Assembly (NCBI GenBank): GCA_022695795.1
Contig: MU404081.1
Span: 124,001 to 188,000 of the forward strand
Length of the DNA stretch: 64,000 bases
Source: Biscogniauxia marginata
Taxonomy: Eukaryota; Ascomycota; Sordariomycetes; Xylariales; Xylariaceae
Direction: 5' to 3'
The notes under the pieces are model-generated. The model searched no databases. It was not told where the DNA came from and saw nothing but the letters and a program-made list of their open reading frames with translations. A program made the translations under genes and the position numbers. Positions 1-11,342 of this stretch are shown one piece after another. Each line of letters opens with the position of its first letter. The first letter of the stretch is position 1.

Positions 1-3000
1 GCTTCGGGCTCCCGCCTCACTTTGACGCGCCCCGACCCAGCGCAAGGCAAGGTCATTACGTTGCTGTCGCATGAAGTATTCGGCATTATCAGGTCGATTG
101 CTTCGTTTCGTCTGGCTGGAAGTAACAAGGGTTAGTTTTTGTTCCCCTCCGTTTCTGAGGCTTCACTTAGTGATTCTGAAGCTTGGTCGGTAGAAGCATT
201 TTGGGAGCCGTCCTGATCTACGGTGCAGTCCTAAGCCTTACATGGAAACCCTGTCGCCGCGTAGATATTTGCTAATACGCGTTCTATATTGTAGATTACA
301 TTATTCTCGCTACGGATTCCGGACGCATTGCCATAATTGAGTACATACCTCAGCAAAATCGGTTCAAGCAGCAAAAACTCGAAACTTTTGGCAAATCCGG
401 GGTACGACGAGTCATCCCCGGCCAGTACCTTGCCTGCGACCCAAAAGGAAGAGCATGTCTCATCGCTGCTATAGAAAAAAACAAATTAGTTTACGTCCTG
501 AATCGGAATGCTCAGGCGGAGCTTACTATATCGTCGCCGTTGGAAGCGCATAAACCTGGAACTATAGTTCTTTCCATGGTTGCTCTGGATGTTGGCTACG
601 CGAACCCAGTATTCGCAGCCTTAGAAGTCGACTATACCGAGGCAGATCAGGACCCATCTGGTCAGGCCCTTAGCGAAGTTGAGACACATTTAGTGTACTA
701 CGAACTCGATCTCGGGTTGAATCACGTTGTGAGGAGGTGGCACGAAGCCGTCGACTCTACTGCGTCTATGTTGTTTCAGGTACCTGGCGGCAACGATGGG
801 CCGAGTGGTGTCTTAGTGTGCGGTGAAGAAAACATCACTTACCGACACTCGAACCAAGAAGCATTCCGAGTCCCTATACCAAGACGAAAAGGCGCAACGG
901 AGGACCCCCAGCGCAAGCGTTCGATCGTCTCAGGTGTCATGCACAAACTCAAGGGAAATGTAGGCGCTTTCTTCTTTCTTCTGCAAACAGAAGACGGTGA
1001 CCTCTTTAAGGTCACTATTGATATGGCCGAAGATGATGACGGAAACGCGACTGGCGAAGTTCGAAGACTCAAGATTAAGTATTTTGATACGGTTCCTGTG
1101 TCGACCAGTCTTTGCATCTTAAAAAGCGGCTTTCTCTTCGTCGCTAGCGAGTTTGGCAATCATCATTTTTACCAATTTGAAAAATTGGGAGATGATGACG
1201 ACGAGCTGGAGTTCTCTAGCGACGATTTCCCCACGGATCCCCAAGCGCCATACTCCCCTGCTTATTTCTACCCCAGGCCAGCTGAAAATCTGAGTCTAGT
1301 GGAAAGCATCGATTCGATGAATCCACTCATCGATTGTAAGGTGGCAAACCTGACGGGTGACGATGCGCCGCAAATATACTCGATCTGCGGAAATGGTGCA
1401 AGAAGTACGTTTAGGATCCTGAAGCATGGACTTGAGGTGAACGAAATCGTAGCCTCGGAACTTCCTGGGATCCCTTCAGCAGTTTGGACAACCAAGCTAA
1501 ACCGTGACGACCACTACGATGCCTACATTGTCCTTTCTTTTAGCAATGGAACGCTAGTGCTTAGCATAGGTGAGACAGTGGAAGAAGTCTCAGATACCGG
1601 TTTTCTCTCATCAGTACCGACTCTTGCCGTCCAACAACTTGGCGAAAATGGTCTCCTTCAGGTTCACCCTAAAGGCATTCGGCACATCATCAATGGGCAG
1701 GTCAATGAATGGGCGGCACCGCAGCATCGTTCGATTGTCGCGGCTTCCACGAATGAACGCCAAGTTGCGGTGGCATTGAGTTCTGGAGAAATTGTCTACT
1801 TCGAGATGGACACCGATGGTTCACTAGCAGAGTACGACGAAAAAAAGGAGATGTTTGGGACCGTTACCTGCTTAAGCTTAGGTGTCGTTCCCGAGGGCCG
1901 CCTACGAAGTTCATTCCTAGCCGTTGGTTGCGATGATTGCACTGTCCGAGTTCTTAGTCTGGATCCCGAATCTACCCTAGAGAGCAAATCTGTCCAAGCC
2001 CTGACCGCGGCACCATCTGCGCTATCCATCATGCCTATGGAAGACTCCTCATTCGGCGGCTCGACTTTATACCTACATATTGGTCTTCATTCAGGTGTTT
2101 ACTTGAGGACTGTGTTAGATGAGGTCACCGGAGAGCTAACCGATACTCGCCAAAAATTCCTTGGTCCAAAATTTGTGAGGCTATTCCAAGTCTCTGTCCA
2201 AGGACGCACTTGCGTCTTAGCGCTCAGCTCCAGAACGTGGCTTGGTTACTCTGACCCTATCACCAAAGGCTTCATGATGACACCACTTAACTATACCGAC
2301 TTAGAATGGGGTTGGAACTTTAGCAGTGAGCAATGTGAAGAGGGTATGGTTGGCATCCAGGGCCAGAACCTGAAGTAAGTGAATTTCTTCGTTTTACTCC
2401 TACACTGGGATGATGAGAAACAGGGATCCTAAGCCTTTGGCTATGATGATTCTATTATTTTATACCAATTGTTCCTACTGACCGCCCATACAATCTGCTG
2501 TCATTTTATACCTACAGTTGTGTTATGTTCACTAACTCTGGTCTAGGATCTTCTCCATTGATAAACTAAGCGATACTTTACTTCAACAGTCTATACCCCT
2601 AACATATACCCCTAAGCGCCTTGCCAAACACCCCGATCAACCCTACTTCTATACCATTGAGTCCGAAAACAACACCTTGCCCCCGGAGTTACGTGCACAG
2701 CTTTTGGCTGATCCTGGCGTCGTCAACGGCGATGCTGCTGTACTGCCGCCTGAAGAGTTTGGATATCCCAAAGGTCGTGGTCGCTGGGCATCCTGCATCA
2801 GTGTTGTGGATCCTCTGACCGAAAAGCGTGTTCTTCAAACCCTCGAGCTTGGAGAAAATGAAGCCGCTGTCAGTATGGCCACTGTGTCCTTCACTAGTCA
2901 GGATAACGAGACATTTCTTGTTGTTGGTACTGGGAAAGACATGATCCTCAGCCCTCGCCAGTTCAGTGCAGGGTTCATACATGTCTATAGGTTCCGTGAT

Positions 3001-3916
3001 AATGGCAGGGAAATTGAGTTTATCCACAAAACCAAGGTGGATGAACCGCCCATGGCACTAGTGCAATTTCAGGGTCGCCTACTAGCAGGTGTTGGCAAGA
3101 CGCTTCTGTCTTATGACCTTGGGCTACGACAGCTACTTCGAAAATCACAAGCCGATGTTGCACCACAGCTCATCGTCTCCTTGCAAACTCAAGGGAGCCG
3201 GATAGTTGTAGGCGACGTGCAACAGAGCGTGACTTACGTGGTCTATAAATACGAGAGTAACAAATTAATCCCCTTTGCTGACGACACAACACCGCGCTGG
3301 ACGAACTGCACGGCTATGGTGGACTACGAATCAGTTGCTGGGGGTGACAAATTTGGAAATCTTTGGATTGTACGGTGTCCTCAAAAAGCAAGCGAGGAAG
3401 CAGACGAGGATGGAGCTGGTGCACATCTCCTCCACGCTAGGGAGTATCTGCACGGCTCGAATCACCGTGTTAGTCTGATGGCGCATTTCTACGCGCAAGA
3501 TGTGCCCACCAGCATATGCAAGACAAATCTTGTCGTTGGTGGACAAGATGTTCTTCTCTGGAGCGGTATTCAAGGCACTATCGGCGTCTTTATTCCCTTC
3601 CTCAGCCGCGAAGATGCCGATTTTTTCCAAAGCTTAGAGTCACATATGCGCAGTGAAGACCCGCCGCTGGCAGGCAGAGATCACCTAATTTATAGAAGCT
3701 ACTACGCCCCTGTGAAGGGTGTTATTGATGGTGATCTATGCGAAAGGTTTGCCCTACTTCCTAATGACAAGAAACAAATGATTGCGGGAGAGTTGGATCG
3801 TTCGGTCAGAGAAATCGAGAGAAAGATATCAGTGAGTATAATCCAAGTTACATATTTTGAGATGTTGCCAGCTAACATGATCTCTCTAGGACGTACGAAC
3901 CCGGTCCGCATTTTGA
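1..3916 (+). CDS. RSE1: Splicing factor 3B subunit 3 homologue (SF3b130), 5' partial
   Basis: RSE1 is the WD40-like beta-propeller scaffold of the SF3b complex in the U2 snRNP, acting in the nucleus in branch-site recognition. The reading frame enters at base 1 with [14 protein letters not shown] and [11 protein letters not shown], hallmarks of the family N-terminus. Exons are <1-130, 295-2374, 2547-3831 and 3890-3916, giving 1173 visible residues; the family is about 1200, so only some 35 to 40 residues lie outside. The N-terminal MMS1-like region is followed by the CPSF_A C-terminal region, ending REIERKIS then DVRTRSAF. The last coding exon holds only those eight residues. Introns are 164, 172 and 58 bases with clear CTAAT/CTAAC branch sites. 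An apparent start near 540 is an internal TTG, not the gene start. The gene converges on the LysM gene with 258 bases between stops. Confidence 0.95.
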
Positions 3917-4174
3917 GAGGTATAATACTGGCGCCTGGAGTTGTTATTTGTCGTGTATCAAAAAATCATGTGTATTGTACAAAGGTAGTAGTACATGGGC
4001 GTCTGGCGTTGGTAAGCGAGACCAGAAGAGATACAAATGATATTAACGCCCACGAGACATAAATCTAATATCCCAATCGCAGTATTTTTGTGTGCGCATC
4101 TATGCAAATATCAGGGTCGAGGGAAATTAGCAAGAGTGCAATATCGTCACCACGTACTAGGTATTTCATTCACA

Positions 4175-5151
4175 TCATCCCCCCATCGAAACTCTGCGTA
4201 TCTCACCCCTCACCACTCCTCTTCCCCTTTCCACTTTTTTAACCGGGTGTGTGCGCTCCCACTCCTCGTCGGCAAAGTAGGCCTGCATAGCCAGCTCTAA
4301 ATCATAGCCCGCCTGCTCGAGATAGAGGACAGCGACGTCATATTCGTGTACTTTGCATGCGACCATCCAGCGTCGGATCTTACTCTTACGTGCTTCTTCC
4401 TCCTCTCCTTCGATCGGTCGCGGTGACAAGCTTACTCCGCCCTTATAATGTGACCCGGGAATTACGACAGTCCGTCGCCCTAAGATCAGATGATCGCTGG
4501 TTATGTTGTTGGAGCGCCGGAGAACATGCGTGGGGACACCGTATCTTAAGGATAAAGAGGTCACGGTGTCATGGGAGTGGTTCAGGAAATGAAGGGTGTC
4601 CTCCGTGGGCTCTTCAGGGGCCGCAGATTTCTCGGATGGGTCCGTAGGTTGATGTGCGGAGGGGGTATATGGGGGTGGCGGCGCCGCCGGTTCCAAGGAT
4701 AGGGTCTTGGAAGAGCTACTGCCAACGGATGATGTGTAGGATGGAGGATCTTTCAGCCCGGGTGGCAAGGTCGAGTCCGTTAGGGAGATCTGACAATACG
4801 GACAGTAGGTTTTAAAGCGGGGGTTGCTCTATATGAAGAAGGGGGAGGGAGAGAGAGAGACCCATTAGTGAACATGTTATACATCGTGGGCTCTACGCAA
4901 ATAAGGTGTTGGCAGGTTAAGAGTATAATGCTTTTGCTTGGTGATATGGAAGCTCAGACAAGATGAATAGACCAACGCACATGTATACACTTCCCGCAGA
5001 TGACACGCGGGCAGCATTCTAGCCATCGGTCGTGGGGGAGGGACTTCTCGAAGTCGTTATAACGAGGCACGGCGGAGAGGAGTGTTGCGCATGTGCAGCA
5101 AGACTCGATCGTTCCGAACTTGGGCGGCTTGGCAGGCTTGGTCACGGTCAT
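4175..5151 (-). CDS. Intracellular LysM protein with N-terminal zinc-binding cysteines
   Basis: Two exons read on the minus strand, 5151-4981 and 4828-4175, giving 274 residues. The donor GTGCGT and acceptor TAG keep phase 0. There is no signal peptide, so this is not a secreted LysM effector. Residues 1-75 carry paired cysteines (CCTC, CCPRVICGKC, YCPYC) that look like a zinc-binding fold split by the intron. A Pro/Ser-rich linker follows. Residues about 134-182 form a LysM domain (HDTVTSLSLRYGV ... LILGRRTVVIPG). Residues about 205-243 (DVAVLYLEQAGYDLELAMQAY) look like a UBA/CUE-type three-helix module. This architecture is conserved among filamentous ascomycetes to my knowledge; its function is unknown. 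It diverges from the LAM gene across 867 bases. Confidence 0.85.
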
Positions 5152-6018
5152 GTCGAAACGGTGCAGTACAACTTAGGACTATTTGATACGATAAGGATTA
5201 CACGTGGGGGGGGGGTTATAAGTACCTAAACTTTAAGAGGTAGGCGTAGGTATATATTTTAGTTATAGACGTGATGGTTGGCAAGGGTTTTGGCATCACA
5301 TGAGAGACGCAGCGGACTAGCATCGATTGACCAAAGACGTCAGGTGGCGGCCCTTGTCGTCTCTACCTTATCGATAGTATGAGGTATGTCTTACTGTAGA
5401 TGCAATGCATTGATAAATTGTAACCCACTTGTACATACCGCCTGCCCAATCGTTTCTTAACCCGCATAAGAATAAGCTTTTAATGTGTTGGCGCGACTAG
5501 GCAGTACAGGTAAGCGTTAAGTAGGTACTGTATGTATTTTAGTCTCTGCCCTTTCTTGGCAAAATACAAGATGTAAGTAAGCTCCAGACCTGTCCTCATC
5601 ATTTCCGCAACTACGGTCAATAGGTAAGTAGGCGAAGTCTAGGTAGGTAACTACCCAAGTTGCTGCTATATCGAAATCCGGGGAAAGCGTATTTGGCTAA
5701 ACACAGCGACATTTGTGGCTCTAATTCCCGAACATCGAACAAAGCCGTCACAGCCCGCAATTAAGTACGGAGAAGCGTCATCGTCACGTCCCGTCCAATA
5801 TTATTCATTACCGAGTCCGAGCTTCAAGGAGCTCTTGTGGTTCGGACGGGTCAACGTAAAGGGGTTTTTGCGAGCCTCCCAACATTCTTAATTCGTACCG
5901 CTTTACCTAATTGTCGACCTGCGATATCTCCCGAAATTCCATCCTCCTGCCTTACGTACCTACGGTTATCCCGAACACCCCTAATGCGCCGATAACACCA
6001 AACAACCTCCAAGTCACG
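5152..6018. other. Divergent intergenic region, LysM / LAM genes
   Basis: No coding signal. This is the shared upstream region of the LysM gene (leftward) and the LAM gene (rightward). It holds a short G run near 5206-5214 and TAGGTAAGTAGG-type motifs near 5620-5655. An in-frame TTG at 5911 extends the downstream reading frame but is not a plausible start. Confidence 0.6.
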
Positions 6019-9000
6019 ATGGCCGAACCCGTCCCGGCGGCCTCGCCTGCACCTCCATCCGCACCGACCCCAACCAAACACCCGAGTCCCTCCATTCCCG
6101 TCGTTCTTAACGAGGCAGGCCTTGACTCGCCGTCCTTCCGCGCTACTGCTCTCTTCTTTGCCGACCAAGTTGACGCTATCGAACGGTGGTTGGAAGGCTA
6201 TGCGAAGGCATCCGCCAGGCTGTCTCACGGCGTGCTGGGACTCGAGGAGACCATCAACAACTACTTATCCAGGATCATTCCGCCCGCGAACGTCGTTTCC
6301 GTCGATCATGACTATACCGCCCTAGCATTGAAGAGGCTCGGTGATGGCTCTAGGGAGTGGTGGATGCAGGTCGCCAACACGGCACGCAAGATGGAGTCGT
6401 TATGCATCGAACCGGTTCGGAATTTCATCCAGGGCGACCTGCGGAACTTCAAGGAGACAAAACGCACCTTGGAACAGACTCAGAAGGCCTTCGACTCGAC
6501 CTTGGCTCGCTATGTCAGCCAGTCCAAAACAAAGGAGCCATCATCCTTGCGTGAAGATGCGTTTGCAGTATACGAAACACGCAAGGCCTACCTGAGGGCG
6601 TCGATGGACTTCTGCTTCTTTGCTCCCCAATTTCGGCTCAACCTCGATAGGCTACTTGTACAGGTGTCATCCGACACCTGGCGCGAGATGAAAAAATCGC
6701 GGGATGCCGCCGGAAGTTTCGCAAAGTACGGCCAGGAGATGGATCGAGTGAGAGGGTGGTCGAAAGAGATGGAGTTGAGCGAGGCCATGTTCAAGCGTGA
6801 GCTGCAAATAGCGAGGCGCGAGATTGGCGAAGCCACCTTGGCAACCTTCAAGCCCTCGCGGGAAATTGATGATTATAGTGCCTCCACGGTGCCCTATCTA
6901 GGTTCTAGAGGGCCACTAAACGTAGCCACACAAGGCAAGCCGGCTGCCATATCGGAAAAGCAAGGGTGGCTATTCTTACGGACTATTTATGGCAAGCCGT
7001 CCCGAACAAGCTGGATACGGCGGTGGTATTATTGCCGAGATGGCATCTTTGGATGGCTTATTAACGGACCTCAAGGAGTCTTACAAGGCGATGAGATCGG
7101 GGTTCTGCTTTGCAACGCGAAACCTGTCGTCCAGGAAGAGCGCCGTTTCTGCTTTGAGGTCAAGACTAAGAACCAGACATTATTATTGCAGGCCGAAACA
7201 CAGGCTCAGCTCATGGAGTGGCTCGAGGTTTTCGAAGTTGCCAAAAAGCGAGCCTTCGAAGCAAGTGTCGGCAGGGATACTTCTTCTCTACCGGGTGGTG
7301 TCGACCCAGCCTTTTCGATTACGCCACCTTCGTTGCCCGAATTCTCAGCTAAGTCCCTTGATCCTCAAATTGACGAGCCGGCGGGGGGTGATCGGCCTAC
7401 CAACCTGCCAATTCCAGGTCCCGAAGGAGGTTTGGTACCAAGGCCAAGTTTTGAGATTACCACAGCTGCTCCAAAGCGTTCGGCGACATCGCTTGCCCGT
7501 GAGGAAGGAGAGAGCGGCCGCGAACACGCGGCTAGGATCATGCAGAAACTCGATTTACATCGGAAGGCCACTTTCACATCCGGGGCGGACACAACAGCCA
7601 CGACCTCAGCGGGGTTGGGACAGTCTGGAGGTATCGCGAGTCTTATATCTGCTAGCCACGGCCTATTGCCAGGATATTCTTCACCTACGCTGAATCAACC
7701 AGCAGCTCCTAAGCCACTTCAAGGAGCTGTCTTGCTGGGGCCGGAAGCGCAGCCAGGCAGTCTAGCACCTCCAACACTAGCCAACCCACCCACTCTGACT
7801 GTTCTTAGTAGGACAGCTGTTGCGTACAGTAGCGAGAGAGTATTTCCGGTTAATTCCACTCAAACGATGCCAACTGCTATTATGGCCAACTATTGGGGAA
7901 GTCATGCGTGGGGCCAGGAATATGCTACTAAAGCTAACCGGCCGGATTCAAATGTTGATGACCCCTTTGGGCCGAACTCTTCGTCAATTAAGATGACTCT
8001 CATCGGCGACGACGAAGATCTCAAAAGCCCATCGTCTCCATCACTACACAAGAAAGCCATTAGCATGGATGGAAGAATAAACCATCCTAAGATTGTACAG
8101 CCTCCCTCCGAGAAACCGGCAGGGGAGACTTTCCCGCGGAACTATCCCACGGAGTTGAAAACAAATTCCGCCCAGTTCCGACTGCTTTTCCCAGGTGTGC
8201 CCTTGGATGAGAAGCTCGCTTTAGTTTTTCGAGCTTCTTGGATTAGTACTTCAGAGGCCGACCTTGGCTTGCCACAGATGGCCGGCAATGGACGGATATA
8301 TGTCACCTCGGATAATATGTACTTTTACGGTCACCAGATGGGTCTTGTAGTGGCATACACAATCAGTCTGGACAGTATTACCGAGGTGACGGCGGCACCT
8401 GGTAGGGATTGCGATTTTGTCTTCCTACATCTAAACCAAATTGCGGGTGACCCTGGCTACACCCGAATCACAATCAAGACCTTCCTCGAGGACCTCGATC
8501 TCCTTCATGCGCGTCTGAATCTCCTAGTCGATGATTTACAGGCTGAAGAGCCCATGGATACTTCGGACTTGATCAGAGCCCTCATCAGCTTGGAGAAGGA
8601 GGAATCCGACATAAGGAGCCCGAGCGCCGATAGTTGGGAGGAAATTTCCTCGCATACACCCATCGACAATGGTACCGTTTCCGGGAGAGCAATCAGTCCA
8701 AGACCGACTGACCACCCATACAAGTCGCGAAGAGGAGCATCGCGCAAACCCTTTTCAAAGCTCCAGCTTCCGGCCCACCCCGTGCTCTACGAGCCGGATG
8801 ACATGCAGAATAAGGCTGCGGAGCGTACTTTTGAGATAAGCGCCAAAGCATGCTTCCACGTCTTATTCGGAGATAAAAGTTTTGTTTTCCCAAAGCTTTA
8901 TTTCGAACGAAGAGCTCAGGGTGTCGCCCAGGGCCCATGGAAGCAAAACGAGGCTGGCAACATGCAGAGGCTTTTCCGCTTCAATGTGAACTATACCAGT

Positions 9001-10304
9001 AGGCTAGGTCGGTCCAGAGCGGAAGAGATCACGGATGAACAAACCATCGAGTTATTCAGTGACCATGTTACGTACGTGGTCACACATGTTAAGACTCCAT
9101 GGCATTTACCACACTCCCATGGCTTCAAGCTGATTACAAAAGTCGTCATAACTCACATTGCTAAGTCAAAATGTAAACTAGCTATCTTTACCAAGGTCGC
9201 CTGGTCAAAGCCCCCGACGCTTGGCAAGAGCTTAGTTGAGCGACAGGCACTTGATGATGCCGGCCAGGATGCTGAGGAGATAGCTGAGGTCGCAACGGAC
9301 CAGGTACGGAAGCTGGGCCACAACAACCGAACGAAGAGAGCAATCCAAGTCTACGGTAACGTAGGATTACAAACGCAAGTAGTCTTTTTTACTCCTGGAG
9401 AAACAGGCTCGGCGAAGAAACCTCATATCAACCCTCGCACCCTAAGTTCGATGCTCTTTGACACCATTAGATCGTTTGGGGAAAGTGTGGCGTCTTCCCT
9501 CATGATGTGGGCTTTCGCTGCTGTGAAGAAACTCTGGGATGTGATCGCTGCCCAATACATTATACTCGGGTTCCTAGCCTTCAGTATTTTGATAAACATT
9601 ATCATCTCATCTCAAGGCATCTCCACGTGGTGGGGCGAACGGCGCGCGGCAAGCTACATGCAACGCATTGGCGTCGGCCCGAACGTCATGATGAGCAAGG
9701 CGATATATTTAGCGGACCTGGATCAGGCGGCCAGAAGCTCGGCTATTCAGCCCTCATGGCCGCAGGACAGTTATTGGTAAGCCTTATAGCGTCAGATACC
9801 TGTTATTATACATAAGCTAATACCCCTTACAGCTACGCGACATTCCAATCTATCGCTAACAGCAGCAACATTGACGCTCCGTATGAAGACACTGGTTCGT
9901 CCTTGTCATGGGCGTCAAGTCGCGCTACAGCTCGCAGGCTCCGCCAGACACGACAGAAACTCGGCTCCTACCGCCACGACCTTCTCGTCGCCATGCGTAT
10001 GGTCAACAGTATCGAGACGGAAATGCTGCATTCGGAGTGGGAGAACTGGCTACTTGACGAGAACCATCGCTGCGAGCAGGTAGGCACCGTGCTTCGGGCT
10101 TGGAATGAAAGCTCCTCGTCCGGAACTGGCAGCATCGCCACGCTCAAGGACAACGTCGCACAGAAGGTCCTCGAGGCCGGGGAGAAGGATGCTACCAAGC
10201 GCGAGAGCCTGAAGCTTTGGCACGAGAAATACTGCGGTAGCTGTAAGGTTGATCACGCGGAGCTGATGCGTCAACGGGAGGAGATGACGATGACCTCATT
10301 CTAG
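6019..10304 (+). CDS. LAM/Sip3-type BAR-PH-GRAM-VASt membrane-contact protein
   Basis: Exons 6019-9776 and 9833-10304 give 1409 residues. The ATG at 6019 is chosen because the open frame upstream has only a TTG. Domains in order: BAR-like helical region (about 40-275), PH domain (about 313-412, starting KQGWLFLRTIYGK), low-complexity linker, GRAM domain (about 719-804, FRLLFPGVPLDEKL), VASt/StART-like sterol-binding domain (about 935-1127, FEISAKACFHVLFGDKSF), one membrane helix (about 1179-1198, YIILGFLAFSILINIIIS), then about 200 residues with a basic helical tail. This is the layout of yeast Lam1/Ysp1 and Lam3/Sip3, ER-anchored proteins at plasma-membrane contact sites linked to sterol movement. 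The 56-base intron sits just after the membrane helix. Sip3 was first described as a Snf1 interactor; I infer the contact-site role from the family. Confidence 0.93.
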
Positions 10305-10341
10305 CTAGTTACTCGGTTATAAGGAACGCTAGGGGGCGCGA

Positions 10342-10367
10342 CCAACCTACCTAATCAGGTAGGTTGG
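10342..10367. repeat. Perfect inverted repeat, 11-bp stem
   Basis: Arms CCAACCTACCT (10342-10352) and AGGTAGGTTGG (10357-10367) are exact reverse complements around the loop AATC. It starts 38 bases after the LAM stop codon, so it is probably in the 3' UTR. Confidence 0.85.
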
Positions 10368-10864
10368 GATGAACTGGTTTTGTTGGCTTAAAGGGCCTGG
10401 GCTACGGGGAGGAAGGGCTTCTTGGTCTTAGTGAAGGGCAGTAGAAGGTGGCGATCTAGCACATGAACGGTGGTGGAAACGGGATCCGGGAAGGAAAACC
10501 CGTCGTTGGCTATACCATACGGGAATATACAGTACTATAGTTGACACAACTACATACACATTTTGACAGTTTTTTCCTGTGTAGAGCTGGGCTGCAAAAA
10601 AAAAGAATAATACCCTTAAAAGTTAGTTTTAAGAATATATGTTATTCTGATTCTAGGTAACGTGTCCAGGCTTTTCCCTGTTACTTGTTATGTACTTGTG
10701 CATAAGGTGATAAAGTTGTTACATGTACGTAGAACCGATTTGAATTTGCAGATAAATCAAAGACAACCTAGTCTAAGTCGCGAAAGTTTGGGGTCCTGCA
10801 TTAGGGGGCTGAGTCTAAAGGTGTCTAGACTGCTAAAGAAGCCGGACAGCTCAATTGATGGATC

Positions 10865-10886
10865 ATCCGGGGCCATTGCCCCGGAT
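10865..10886. repeat. Perfect inverted repeat, 9-bp GC-rich stem
   Basis: Arms ATCCGGGGC (10865-10873) and GCCCCGGAT (10878-10886) pair exactly around the loop CATT. It lies 19 bases upstream of a TAGGTACCTA palindrome. Confidence 0.85.
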
Positions 10887-11342
10887 TTAATATAGATAGA
10901 TACCTAGGTACCTACCTACCTAAAGGTCGCCGCAGCCAACCGAACTAGATGACGTCAAATGAGCCCGACTCTGCGGCAAGCAGGGTCGCAGCTGCGCCGA
11001 TCTTTCTGGGAGGATCTTTGAGGTAACGGCCGACTTGCCCACTCATGTTTTCTCCAGGCCCGTGCACTACTAACTACCACCATTCGTACCGCCTGTGTCT
11101 CCTAAAACATCCTCCTCCGAAACATATCGTCATTCTTATTACTACTATTCCTTACCGGCCTATCGGGTCTCCTAGCATGGAATTTTCAGGTTCCCCATCC
11201 TTGAAGTAGTGCGGGATTCCTAGGTGGCACATCCACGATACGATCCTATTTTCAGCTCATCAAAGCGATACCTGCAGGATTCAAGCAAGCAACGTCCTTC
11301 GCCAAATATTACTTTTGCGTATAGACGAGCTTCCTAGGAAAT

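Larger units (their letters stand above)
10305..11342 (+). other. Intergenic region with two perfect hairpins
   Basis: This stretch lies between the LAM stop and the DUF3074 start. It has no credible gene. It holds a perfect 11-bp hairpin at 10342-10367, a perfect 9-bp GC-rich hairpin at 10865-10886 and a TAGGTACCTA palindrome at 10905-10914. Confidence 0.6.

Noticed and set aside
540..2378. Separate gene inside RSE1
   Set aside because: It begins at an internal TTG, and the frame continues upstream to the exon boundary at 295 with RSE1-like sequence.
5911..6018. N-terminal extension of the LAM protein
   Set aside because: The extension begins at TTG, not ATG. The first ATG in frame is 6019 and has a reasonable context.
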